64,000 nucleotides of DNA from Apium graveolens. Taxonomy: Eukaryota; Streptophyta; Magnoliopsida; Apiales; Apiaceae. This document shows, piece after piece, positions 45,060 to 57,136 of the stretch (position 1 is the stretch's first letter; every line of letters begins with the position of its first letter). The DNA lies in assembly GCF_009905375.1 (NCBI RefSeq), contig NC_133650.1, positions 61,767,628 through 61,831,627 of the forward strand, read 5' to 3'. The notes under the pieces were generated by a model, which saw nothing but the letters and a program-made list of their open reading frames with translations, was not told the origin of the DNA and made no database searches. The translations under genes and the position numbers were made by a program.

Positions 45060-46259
45060 AGCGCCTATAATTGTCCTCTTACACTTAAAGTGTCGGCCAC
45101 CTCTTTGGCCTTTCCTGATAGTAAAATTTCCTTATAGTCAATGTCATTTTAACCACCTCCAAATAAATTTTCTACCTCATTTCAATCACAGCTTATGTGA
45201 AGATGTTTTCCTTAAATCTGATGAGTAAAAAAAAAAATATCACCATTTTTTCATAAGTTATTGCCTCAGTCTTTAGAGGTTAATCATTGTCACGACTGAC
45301 TCTCAATCATAATTAGAACATCTTTTATCTTAGGTCCTAATTTCCCTGAACAGTTTCGACCTTTACTGATTCGATCCATACTTTCTCGTGGTATAACACG
45401 TGCCCCAGTTGGCATCATTATAATTACGTCACATTTCCTTTATCAACATTTTTATTCTTGAGAATTTTGAATATTACCTTTTTCCTTGTAAAACCTCTAA
45501 GGTTATCCTTGAATCGTTCCTCCTGTATTCCCTAGATACAGGGCATATCAAGATACCATTTATTAATACCAGAATCATTGTCTATATACTTCTGAAAATT
45601 TCTCCACTGATTCTTAAAGGTTGTTATTACCTTAATCCTTTACGATTCATACTGTCAAAACTCATACTATCCCTATTAAGGGTGAAATGCCAACCTTTAT
45701 GCATTCCCCTAGGATTCATTTTAAGTTACCGATGTTCTATCCTTAATTCCACCTTTAAAAAGGTACATGCATCCTTCCATGGATAAATCAAGTCATATAT
45801 CCCTGATAAGGGTGTCTTATTCAATCATTCCCACCTCGATAGTATATGCCTAATTTCACAATAACATCTGTATTCCAAATGAGGTCAATCAATTATGGCC
45901 TCCAAAAGATAACAATGGTCATCCGCTTTTCTTGCCTAATTTGGTAACAATAACAAGGATGTTCTGGAAGATATTGGTCGTGTTCAACGGGAACTTCTTC
46001 TTAATAATTCCTTATTTACTTTTGTTGTTTATCTCAACAGTCAGGTCAATGTTGGGATATCTTTCATACCTAGCGTCTCCCTTTCTGGGTATCGAGCCAC
46101 CGATCTTACACTTCACATTCTTGAAGGTCACTTCCTTCCTCCAATTCTCCTAATTTTCTTACTTCCTTGTCTCCTCAGTCTATCCGCGTCTCATTATTTA
46201 TCCTTCGAACTATCTCAAGGTTTCCTCGAATCCTCCCAACTTACAGGGGATAAAATATA
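45060..46259 (-). pseudogene. Reverse transcriptase and RNase H of E7
   Basis: Near 45560-45470 the minus strand reads EYRRNDSRITLEVLQ then GKRLYSKFSR. This matches the region just after the FIDDIL box of gypsy RTs (EHLRITLEVLRKEKLYAKFS). The catalytic box itself is destroyed. RNase H ends near 45070 with VADTLS. Frame changes every few dozen bases. Limits are approximate. Confidence 0.55.
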
Positions 46260-47075
46260 TATATCTCTTATGCCTTCAACCATCAATTTTAACTCATGGT
46301 GAATCACCCTCATCCAGCCGATTACATACTTTTCTATTTCTATTGGTACGAGTCTTTAGGGTTTCCTCATACCCAACTCTCTTATCATTCCTCAAACTCT
46401 ATTGCCTTTATATTCCTTTCCACTTCAGTTTCTTTTTATTTTCCTTTCTCTTATCATTATTTCATGAACCAACACAACATAAGCATTGATTTCAAACATT
46501 CCGTCATTCTGGATTCATGTCCTCAGAACGAATCTTGACAACTTTTACAACTTAGATTCATAATTCATCATACTCGTGTGCCTTTGTTCTGGCTCTAAAG
46601 ATTTTACACTATCTCCATAACCTTGGAAAGTACTTTCCTGAAAACAATTGACTGAACTTAAATTAGTTTATTATAATCTCTTGCTCCGTGCCTTCCTTGG
46701 CCTTTCACCAGCGGGTGGTCTCTCTCTTAGGAGGGTTAGTGACAGAAACAGTCTTTTATGATTCGTCAATCATTTAGAATCTCAATTGATTCCTCTATTT
46801 CCTTTAGCCAGGCTTTTGCCTCGACTGGGTCAGCTTGTTCCTTGGAACTCTGAGAGCTTAGCGACTTAAAGGTCCTGAAAGAATTTCCCACTACATTGCT
46901 TCCTCAAGGTGGTGGTTGGGAATAAAGTATAAGTTTTGTTTAGATAGGTCCATGAATTTCCGTATAGGAGTACCGTCTCGGGTCTCCTTATCTCGCTCGA
47001 CTTCTGTTTTCTTAGTCTAAACGTCCCCTCCTCCTCCCCATAATCGGGGTCATCCTTCATGTTTTAAATCCTCAT
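46260..47075 (-). pseudogene. gag (and possible protease region) of E7
   Basis: The minus strand near 46880-46790 reads KSLSSQSSKEQADPVEAKAW then LKEIEESIEIL. This fits the start of the gypsy capsid domain (WLKEIEKxFEIL). The region to the left is decayed, and I could not find a zinc knuckle or protease motif with confidence. Confidence 0.5.
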
Positions 47076-47089
47076 TTTCCACTCCATTA

Positions 47090-47990
47090 TGTTATGGGTT
47101 CCTTCTATCTTGATGGCGACCTCCCTGACTATCACGTTCAGGGCTTGCTCTAAATCTTATTCCTCAAACTAGCTTTCATCTAAGATTTCATCTTTAAGCT
47201 CTTGAACGTTTGGAACTCAAATTCTGTAGGAATACCTCATTATTCCCTTATCATTTTTCTCGATATTAATCTTTTATCTAATTGTTAGCTCTCTGCCTTC
47301 ATTCATCACTTTTTCTGGCACAATATGTTCGTTTTCCGATAATTCGGACTGTATTGCAATCTCAAACAGCTTTTCGGTACCGGCTCCGGTTACCTTCACT
47401 TCTATTTCCATTTTTTTCAATATCTCTTATAAATTCTCCCAAAGACATTATCATCTTGAGTCTCTCCTTTTTACTAAGGGTATCAGCCACCACATTGGCT
47501 TTCCCCGAATGATAAAGAATCTCCCACTCATAATTCTTGATTAGCTCTAACCGCCTCCTCTGGCGTATGTTGAGCTCTTTCTACGGGAAAATGTACTAGA
47601 GTACTTATGGCTTAGGTAAATCTCGCACTTCTCTCCATACAAGTAGTGCCTCCAATATTTAGGGCAAAACTATTGCCACGAGCCCAAGCTCATGGGTGGG
47701 GATATCGAATTTTATATTCCCTTAATTGTTTTGACGCGTACGCGATTACCTTGTTGTGCTGTATAAGAAGCACCCTAATTCCTTATGCGAAGCATCACTA
47801 CAAATCACAAAATCTCCTTTCCCATCCGGCAACGCCAACATGGGAGCCGTCACCAACCTTTGCTTCAGTTCTTGAAAGCTGTTCTCGCATTTCTTTGTCC
47901 ATTCAAACTTCTCAGTCTTACGAGTAAGCCGCGTTAAAGGGCTACTATCTTTACAAACTTGAACGAACCTCCGGTAGTGACCGACCAATC
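47090..47990 (-). pseudogene. Misplaced RNase H and integrase N-terminal fragment in E7
   Basis: An open piece at 47988-47746 reads GHYRRFVQVCKDSSPLTRLT, then KRLVTAPMLALPDGKGDFVI and CSDASHKELGC: the RT end/RNase H start of a gypsy element. Further left, NIRQRRR, LELIKNYEWEI and GKANVVADTLSKKERLKM end RNase H. A spacer like that before the integrase zinc finger follows (IEVKVTGAGTEKLFEIAIQ). Normal order would put this after gag, but here it precedes gag (47075). It is better preserved than the in-place copy near 45060, which suggests template switching or a recombinant copy. Confidence 0.75.
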
Positions 47991-48418
47991 CTACCTCTGG
48001 TAGTCGACCTAACCATGGTCATCAATTCATCAGTGGTCCTTTATTCATTCTTGTCAGGATCCTCCACGGGATTCTTCTCAGCAACAATCCCTTCTAGGAC
48101 AACATCCTCAACCGCTACATCCTCAATATGAACATCATCCGGTCCCGTGTTAGGACGCTCTATCGGATCCATAATCTGATCTCCAATAAGTAATAAAACA
48201 TCATCGCGTTGTTTCTCCTCAACCTCAGGGTTCGGAGTCCCGCTACCATATACGATAACGAACTACGCTTCTATCACGATATTTATAAGGGTTCCCATAA
48301 GGGTTTTAACTGTCAGTACTACGTTAGGTAGTCCGACTATGAACTTGGCAAGAGTTCTTATTATCTTAGTGAACTTATTATCTTAACGTCACTTCATCTC
48401 TGAGGTTTATAACGCTTA
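47991..48418 (-). other. E7 leader remnant
   Basis: About 430 bp between PBS and the misplaced fragment. A short acidic open stretch near 48230-48060 is visible but not recognised. Confidence 0.5.
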
Positions 48419-48430
48419 GCTCTGATACCA
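48419..48430 (-). other. Primer-binding site of E7 (tRNA-Met-i type)
   Basis: TGGTATCAGAGC on the minus strand, four bases from the 5' LTR. Confidence 0.92.
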
Positions 48431-48434
48431 CTTC

Positions 48435-51400
48435 TGTAACACCCCCAAATTCGGGGTCGGGAATCCGGGTTGTCACGAGTTCCATTTCCCTTTATAACAC
48501 CCAATCTTAATAATTATTCAACTACTTTGTACTGTGACCCCATAATAAACACACACACCACAAGTTATAGACTCAGAGATGAATATCCAAAAATAACGCG
48601 AGTCATTTTATTCCACAATTATTTGCCATTACACCTTAAAAGGGTTTCTGAATAAATTTACATTTTCCTTGCCATTATTACAATTCATAAATATACATAA
48701 GTCTGGTACATCAAAAGTTGAAAGCCTAGCCTATTGGTAGTTCCTACCTCAGCTACAGCGACATCAACGCCTATAGGAAACTGCAGAACATTTCCTATCC
48801 GCTCGCGAATTGGGAGCTTGGTCCTGCTCATCTTGCCTATCTGATGTTGTGTGATGAAAGAAGAAAGCAAGGGTGAGCAGCAAGCCCACCAAAATAATAT
48901 TTATAATAACTTACAATATATGAGCATTCTCATAGTACTCAAGAAAGTCTTGGTTAAGAAGAAATGAACCAAGTTGATATCTTAATGCGATGAAGTTGCA
49001 AAATATTCAGTATATATATATATATACTTTTCAAAATATTGGAAGTCCTCTTCCATGCATAATACACACAGAGTTCCAGTGTATAACTGTATAAAAATAC
49101 CGTTGCAAGGTGATCTCATATATCTAATCTTGTCTCAACGTTTTTCTGAAAATCTTTGTCATGCATAAGATAATCATTTACTAGATATAAGTTTAAAAGA
49201 TGAAGTTACAAGATACTCCAATATACTTATATCTTTTCCAAATACTACTTGAACTACCACCGTTCAAGTTATAATTAGTTCAAAAGTTCATCACATAGAT
49301 GGGACTACAAGATAATACTTGAATAGATTCAACCTTTAAAATATCATCAAAATAAAATGAAGTTATGAGATACTTCATTTGATGCAAACATCATTTTGAA
49401 AACTTGACCCTGCCAACACTCAACAATCGCCCAACCGTAGCCTTTCTATCGAAGTGCTCTGGGTAGTGTTGCAGAAATATCCAATTGGATGATGAACTCA
49501 TTACGGGAGTTTGTCGCGCCAGGAAGACCACTTACGATGATCAGTCGTAGTAGTGCAACCCTACCATTTTCTACATGTAGAGGAGAACCTGTCGGATTTA
49601 CTTGTCAACCGAACACTGAACTCCTAAGGAATGAACCGCCTTAGCGGAACTTCCAGGCCATTTGGGCCAATATAATAAGGCTGGGCGGGCGCCACTCGAC
49701 CTCTTACGCCACTCCTAGGTCAGATGAAATCCATGACTCTGAAACGTAAAGCTCGTTCCCCCTTTCCCCAAGTAGAAACTTGTTGATACGGCTCCACCAA
49801 GAAGTCGTATCTAGTTGGAAAGGAGAACTCACCGATATTTCCCAGGCGATGCCTGTTAATAGATTAACTTGTTCCAAGAATTTTACTTCCCGAGTGTTGG
49901 GTAAGTAATCAATTCATTTATCAAAACAGCAACCTTGTTGCGAATATAAAACACACCACAAAGCCGGATCCCTCAGGTTTTGAGCGAGTATTTAAATCCC
50001 CTTCGAAAGGAGGATCTTAAATATAAAAATGAGTTTTGGGATCCGCTCTAACTTTTAAAAAAAAAAATCATTTTGAAGACTCGCAAAACATTTTTAAGAA
50101 TGTTTGGAGTGATGCTGATTTAACAAAATAAATCAATCCCAATATATTAGAAAATATCTGAATATTATTATTTAAATAATATTCTCATAAAGAATAATCT
50201 TTATAAAAATAATTAAAGTAGAAGTTTTAAAAATTATACTTGAAATGAATATTAAATAACCAAAGATATACCTATACGAAAGTACTATCTTTATTTGAAT
50301 AATCAAAAGTAAGTTTGATTATCGACACATTATTCTTTAATAAAATTAAGAATAATAATTAGTAAATAATCGGAGTCATAAGTCCTCGAATGAATATTCA
50401 AATAGTAATATTCATTAATAAAATAATCGGAGTCATAAGCCCTCGAATGAATATTCAAAATAATATTCAATAATAAAATAAACGGGATCATAAGCCCTCG
50501 AATGAATATTCAAAATAATATTCATTAATAAAATAAGGTTATCGAATAAACCTTATTCGATTAATAGTTTTGAAAACTATAACCACATATATATAAATAT
50601 ATATATATATACATATAAAATCTACTCGGGATCCTCGACTCCCGGTTTTAGAAAATGTTTTCACCTTTGGGTCCCTATACTAAGGGTATATGCAAATACC
50701 TCTTATCTCTAGCATAGGTATTATGCAACTTATAAGCAATTGAATCAACAGATATATATCAAGATTACGAAAGAGACATGCATATATACCATATCAGCAT
50801 GCTTCAATATATCGCAAGAATTGCTAATAACAAATATGCATTTATCGCAAGATCATGCATATACACATATACATCACAACAATAGTTATATGGGTAGAAA
50901 ACTTGCCTGAGTGCTCCCGGATAGACTTAAGCTTAGAGTGGGTCTGATAACCTATGAACAACAACATAAGTCGGAATTAAACCCCGGTCGCTTAAGAAAC
51001 TAGACTTTAACCATTTAGAGTCCTAACGTTCGCTTTCGCGCTTAACGATTTACTTAAGTCGCTCAAGTATCCTCGGCTCCACCATTTTTAATAAATTAAC
51101 CATTAAGGGTTTTAAGGAGATTCTTTCACGAGTACCTTACCAACTGCCTAATCCACTTTACATAATTGTTTCATACTCCAATTAGCCCTTTTAGGTCATT
51201 AACATATGTTTCAAAGTAAGGCGAGGGGTAATGGTTCGTTCGCGAAACGTCGTTACTTAAAACGGCCGTTTCTCCTAAACCGTACATCGGAATCAAACGA
51301 ACCACATATCAAAACGAAGCTCGTAACATGAAATATCTAAAAATGGCAATGGTCAAAACCTAGCAGGGAGTTCTCGGGTCCTAATGTTATGAACAAAAGC

Positions 51401-52664
51401 AGTCTAAAGTAAATCGGACATTACGACGGCTATGTTTACGCGATTTCCCAAATTTTTACCATTCCAAATCATATCAATCCAACTACCAATAAACAACAAC
51501 TCAAGATACACATCAAAGCTACTGATTTAAGTCATAATAATCTCAAAGATCTCAATCCAATCATATATTATAACATCTCCAAATTCAACTAAACTACTTA
51601 ACAATTAAGCTCGAATCATGCTTATCATTCAAATTACTACTCATCCATCCAAACCATCTCCAAACTTCAACATTCAAACTTATTACTAAAGGGTGTGAAG
51701 ATTTATACCTTCCTTGGGAGATGTTAAGTTGCTAGGAAGCCTTAGGGAGCCTCCTACAAGCTTGATCTTTCCAAAGAAATCAAGAACACAAAGTTAGGCT
51801 TTGAAGTTTCTAAAAGTCCGATTTGAAGAACTGTAAAAATGAGGGTTTTACCATGCTTATTTGGAAGAGACTTGTGAACAAGAGTTGTAGGAAATCTCAA
51901 TACCTTTCCAACGAGCTATAGAACACAATATTTGAGTGAGTATTGAAGGAGATATGGCAGTTTGAAGTTGCTGGGTTTGTTTTAGCCGAGAGCTTTCTTC
52001 TTGAAATGGGAAAGTCAACTTCTAATTTTTGTGTTTTATGATATTTGCTTGGTTGCTTCTCCTTTTTGCCTTGGAAAATGTTTTAGCTTTTTACCATGGT
52101 AAATTTTACATGGCCCAAAATCAACCAACAAAACAAAACCCCTTGTCATGCTTATGTCATCTTGCACATGTCATAATGCTTCCACTGTCCACACCTTGTT
52201 GGTTTGATGACATCATCATCCCTAACCTCCTTGATTAACTCCTAATTGCTTGCCTAATGACCGCTGATCTGTTATACGGTTCGCTTAACTTTCGTTCTCG
52301 TTTCTCGTTTGAGGGATCATACCCGGGATCTTATTACTTGGGTTTCCTTAACCTTTCTCAATACATTCTAATCCTTTTATGATCCTCTCTTATAATCCTT
52401 TTATTTAAATCCTTTTTATCCTGTTACCTTATACTCAATTCTTTCCGTATCTAGTGGATTTCCGGGAAAAATCAAAGTGTTCGGAATTGGATTCTGACGA
52501 TCTTTATATATACTTATATGTCATATAGAGTGCCAATAAAATCTCAGAATATCCATAAAAGAACCTCTACATAGAGTGGCATGAAACGTTTTCTCATTCA
52601 GCATAATATGCAAAATCACTATTCATAAGGGTTTCAAAAATTTCCAAAAATTGGGGTTATTACA
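48435..52664 (-). repeat. 5' LTR of E7 (4230 bp)
   Basis: Same ends as 38678-42855 and colinear throughout; followed by GTGGG. Tandem repeat at about 50365-50540, AT run at 50587-50615. Confidence 0.95.
48685..48831 (-). CDS. Conserved short ORF in family A LTR (E7 5' LTR copy, 48 aa)
   Basis: Differs from the 3' LTR copy by only a few residues (for example TKL for TKI, NVLQF for NVPQF). Same GCTCACCC block upstream (48871-48878). Function unknown. Confidence 0.4.
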   Translation of the reverse strand: MSRTKLPIRERIGNVLQFPIGVDVAVAEVGTTNRLGFQLLMYQTYVYL

Positions 52665-52669
52665 GTGGG

Positions 52670-53233
52670 TCTGCTATGTTGTTATGTGTGTCAACTCTAT
52701 TTCACTACAATACAAGAAATATTACCGCGCTCTCACTAACCCTTTTGTAGACGCATGGTTCATCTTCGTTTTTGATAAAATCAAACTCTTTGATTGTCTC
52801 ATCAAAATGAATGTTCCATCTTTCGAGAAGCTTGCTTTAAACCACATATGGTTCGCAGCAGCTTACACACTAGGTTTTCATTTCCCTTGGAAAGAGAACC
52901 ATCTGGCTAATTGCCAGATCTCATAGTCGTAGTAAGCAGCAATCGCAAGCAAAATCCGAACTGATTTTAACAGGGCTACAGGTAAAAAGTTTCATCAAAG
53001 TCAATCCATTGCCTTTGTTTGAATCCTTTTGCCACAAGCCTGGCCTTATAGGTCTCCACCTGGCCATCTGCTATAATCTATCTTTTGTATACCGTATACA
53101 TAGATTCCATTCTGGATTTCATGGCACTATGCCATTTCTCTGAATCAACACTACTCATAGCCTCATTATAGGTTACAGGGTCGTCATCATCAATGATCGA
53201 CAACTCATTGTCATTCTCAATGACAAGGCCATA
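52670..53233 (-). pseudogene. Reverse transcriptase remains of E6B
   Basis: Minus strand from 53233 leftwards: YNEAMSSVDSEKWHSAMKSR, ARLVAKGFKQ and IDFDETF (RT N-terminus), then a decayed part. ICGLKQASRKWN and FIKNEDEPCVYKR follow near 52850-52740. The sequence then jumps from FLVL directly to the RNase H end (VDTHNNIA), so the YVDD box and most of RNase H are deleted at about 52695. Confidence 0.85.
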
Positions 53234-54319
53234 TTACCTCTCAGGTTGGCGAGACACTCTCCCTGATCTATGAATGGGCTGTTCCACAAAAGGTTGTTCA
53301 GTCAGAACAGGTGTTTCCACTAGATCTGTAGTAGTTTGTGCTTCTTGAACTTCATCAAGTTCAATTTTGCTCCCACTATTTCCTTCAAGGATAAACTCCT
53401 TTTCCAAGAAGGTAGCATGTCTGGAGACAAACACCCGATGATCGGTGTAAAAGTAATACCCTAAAGTCTCTTTAGGATATCCCACAAAACTACATTTTAT
53501 GGATCGATATTCCAGCTTATCTGGGTCAACTTACTTGACATAAGCTGGACATCCCCAAATCTTAACGTGTTTAAGACTCGGTTTCCTTTCTTTCCATATC
53601 TCATACGAAGTTTGAGGAACAGATTTTGGAAGGCACCTTATTCAGTAAATATGCTGAGGTTTCCAATGCATAACCCCATAGGAATACTAGAAGATTTGCA
53701 TAGCTCATCATGGACCGAACTATATCTAACAAAGTTCGATTTCTCCTTTCAGATACTAATCTGGAGGAGTCCACTGGGAGACTATACCATTTACTTTGAG
53801 ATAATCCAGAAACTCTCCGTTCAAGTATTCACCACCTCGATCTAATCGAAGAGTTATAATACTATGTTTGGTTGTTTCTCCACTTCATACTTATATTCTT
53901 TGAACTTTTCAAAGGCCTCAGACTTTTGTTTCATCAAACACATATCTGAATCCAGATCTATCATCTATGAAAGTAATGAAGTATGAAAATCCACCCATGG
54001 CTTGCGCAGACATTGGTCCACATACATCTGTGTGTACCATTCCTAGCAAATTTGCAGCCCTCTCTCCATGTCTACTAAATGGAGACTGCAATGCCACTAT
54101 AAAGTGAGATTTTCATCATCCCTTTTCTTTTATTATTTTCTTCAATCTGAAGTAAATTATGTCATATTCATACAGACCATTATTTAAAGTACCACGTTCA
54201 TAAAGAATATTATCTCTAAGAATAGAACATTCATTATTCTCAATAATAAATGAAAATCCAGCCAAGTCTAACATGGGAATAATATTCCTCACAATCGAGG
54301 GAACAAAATAACAATTATT
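53234..54319 (-). pseudogene. Integrase of E6B
   Basis: The open C-terminal piece 53485-53234 reads VGYPKETLGYYFY-like sequence, DHRVFVSRHATFLEKEFILE, and an acidic linker ending in RSGRVSRQPER. To the right, 53490-53600 reads as an IWGCPAYVK and YEIWKERKPSL type region of copia integrase. The core to 54310 is decayed, and the D-D-E residues could not be placed. Confidence 0.8.
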
Positions 54320-55378
54320 TCAAACAATAGTCTTGCCCGTAGGCCTATGTAAATGAAATGATTCTACATCTTCAGCAGCAACTCTTGCTCCATTTCCCAT
54401 CAGTAGAATCACCTCCTCTTCCTCAAGAGTCCTACTTCTCCTTGGTCCCTGCAACAAATTGCAGATATGAGAACCACAGGCGGTATCTAATACCCAAGTA
54501 GAAATTTGATTTAATGACATATTCACTTCTATCATGAACATACCTGAATCAGAAGCGGTAGTCTCACTACCCTTCTTCTTCTTCAATTCTGCAAGGTAAA
54601 CCTTGTAGTTCCTCTTCCAGTGCCCCACCTTGTTACAGTGAAAGCAAACAACCTTGCTCTTGGGGTCTTCAGCTTTTGGTGGAACCGGCGTTTTCTCACC
54701 TACTTTCTTCTTCTTGGAAGGGTTCCTCTTCCTTTTCTTAGGATTGGAACCTTCACCAATTAGAAGAACAGAACTCTTCTTAGGGGGAAAATTCGATTCT
54801 GCAGTCTTCAACATGTTGTGGAGTTCAGGCAGGCTGACATCCAACTTATTCGTGTGAAAGTTCACAACAAACTGCGAGAACGAACTTGGAAGCGATTGCA
54901 AGACCAAGTCTTGGCTCAGCTCCCCATCCATGGCAAAACCAAGTTGTCCAAGACGTTCAATCAAATTGATCATCTTAAGTACATGGTCATTCACAGATGA
55001 TCCATCAGACATCCTACAACCGAACAGCTCCTTCGATATCTCATATCGAGCTGTCCTCCCCGCCATATCATACAACTCTTGTAGATGCATTAGGATAGTG
55101 TGAGCATCCATATGCTCATGTTGCTTCTGTAGCTCAATGTTCATGGAAGCTAGCATGATGCATTGAGCAACATTTGCATCATCTATCCACTTACAATACA
55201 CAACATGTTCATCATTATGTGCATCGATAGCAGGTTCAGTAGGCTTAGGTGAGTCAATCACGTATTCCAGCTTCTCAATCCTGAGAACAATTCTCAAGTT
55301 TCGAAGCCAGTCAGCATAATTAGGACTAGTCAATTTGTGAGCATCTAGTATGCTCCTGAGTGATAGTGCAGAAGACAT
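54320..55378 (-). pseudogene. gag and protease start of E6B
   Basis: Open frame from MSSALSLRSILDAHKL (55378) of about 350 codons. The gag domain includes NYADWLRNLRIVLR, AQCIMLASMNIELQKQ and VNDHVLKMINLIERLG. A Lys-rich stretch is followed by a zinc knuckle CFHCNKVGHWKRNY with Tyr for the last Cys (about 54600). The protease start WVLDTACGSHICNLLQG is near 54500. The frame stays open to 54320, but pol beyond is broken. Gag alone might still be translated. The upstream in-frame extension to 55411 is not the likely start. Confidence 0.82.
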
Positions 55379-57123
55379 AACGTACAAAGTAAATCTGTAA
55401 ATGATAAACACATAACAACACTTGGCAAATATTCGATTTCATTTTAAAACACTATATGAATCGGGTCTTTATTCATAAGTGGCTCCCACTAGTTTTCCTA
55501 ATTTATTTAACCTCCTACGTGAAAAATTAAGCATTCATAATGCTAGTGGGAATAGGGATCCTACATTCCATTACACAACCCCGGCTGTGGTACGAAATGC
55601 CATGTAATGTTCAATAGGCAGATAACTCTTGTCAATTACATCTAATGTTATTCCCTAATCAAACTTTAGCCTCTTGAATAATTGAGTCACGGCTGTGGCA
55701 CGACAAACTCAATATTCTAAGTCAAGTCTAACCCAACATTCCATACAATTGAATCAGTCCCCAAAGGCCCACGGCTGTGGCACGTAACGACCTTTAGATT
55801 CTTATTCAATGTACACATCTCTATGTAATAGACAAGTATTTCTTATTTCGAAATCAAAGCCCTCGGCTGTGGCACGAAATGACAATGATTCAAAAATAAG
55901 AACTACTTTCTACCATGTTGGAAGGCTATGACCAACACAAGCCCGTTGTGTCATTGGCCAATTACTACTTGATATTCCCAGATCGGGTGGACCATTGTCA
56001 AGAGGCGTCACTTAATAACCCTTTCTTACAGATAGAAATCTGTTGTTGACAGAATCATCCTTTCTCTCATATCAAAAATTCATATTCAATTACGTGTTTC
56101 ATAAACACAAGAATCTCATGATTGTATTCATAATATTATCATTAAGGTTATGAAACAATTTCACTATACTAGGTTGTCTAACAAACGCCTTATGTTTATT
56201 TAAGTTCACCTAAATCTATCATCGCATGATAAACTAAGCATATATCACATATATCAACATGAATAAACATCAAGGTAGGCATGTTACATCATCTAGCACA
56301 TTATTCTAAGCATTATACATCTCTATGTATCACATGAAGCATTTAAAATCAACTAAAACAGTTAAAAATAGCTTTAAAACACTTCATGGCAATATAAACA
56401 GTTCAAAAATTTTTATATAAACTAAAATTGATCACTCCATTAGATCCGTCTCGAAAAAACGAATCCAACGGTATATTGCACGCCTAAAACGGAGTTACGA
56501 AACTCCCAGAAAATCAATTTTAAAATCAACAGAAGGGCTGTAACGCATTACAGGAACGCGTTACAAGCCCTGTAACGCATTCTGGTGATGCGTTACACCC
56601 CTTTTAAGCTATTAAAGGGTGTAACGAATTCCGTGAATGCGCCACAGGTGTGTAACGCATTCCCGGAATGCGTTACACCCCTATTTTTTTTTTGTTTTTC
56701 AGCAGCCGACAGCTTCTCCTCGAACTGCGCGCAGCCGTCCCTGACTTTTTCTTCTGTGCAACACAGCAGACAGCCACAGAGATGCAGACAACAGAGTAGA
56801 TGTGCAGATGTATAGATAATACAAATATATATATATATATATACTATATATACATATAATTATACTTATTAAATTACGAATTTAATTGTAAGAACTTCAA
56901 AAATTCATAATAAAAAATCTATACATCATAAAATTATGAAAAAAAATACCCAGACGATCTACAACACTTGTAGAACCCAGATCAACATTCAAAATTATTC
57001 TGAGAAATGATTTCTCATCAGACAAAATTAATCCATGATATAACTTGTAAAAATCATAATTAATTCATACAAGCACATAAAATTCTGAAATTTTTACCAC
57101 AGATCTATATGCATACAACCTAT
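55379..57123 (-). other. E6B leader between PBS and gag
   Basis: Matches the E6A leader; has the CGGCTGTGGCACG repeats (about 55581-55880) and the palindrome cluster. No coding region. Confidence 0.7.
56536..56683. repeat. Cluster of GTAACGCATT/AATGCGTTAC palindromes (E6B)
   Basis: Same as 36338-36480. One arm has AACGAATTC instead of AACGCATTC near 56625. Confidence 0.9.
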
Positions 57124-57135
57124 GCTCTGATACCA
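57124..57135 (-). other. Primer-binding site of E6B (tRNA-Met-i type)
   Basis: TGGTATCAGAGC on the minus strand beside the 5' LTR. Confidence 0.9.
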
Positions 57136-57136
57136 T

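Larger units (their letters stand above)
38678..52664 (-). mobile_element. E7: Ty3/gypsy element, family A, both ends complete
   Basis: 13,987 bp with 4.2-kb LTRs at both ends, GTGGG duplications (38673-38677 and 52665-52669), PBS and polypurine tract. The interior (42856-48434) has gag and pol remains full of stops, and an extra RNase H/integrase piece placed before gag. The two LTRs are very similar by eye, so insertion looks recent relative to the decay of the genes. Inserted in E6B RNase H. Confidence 0.95.
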
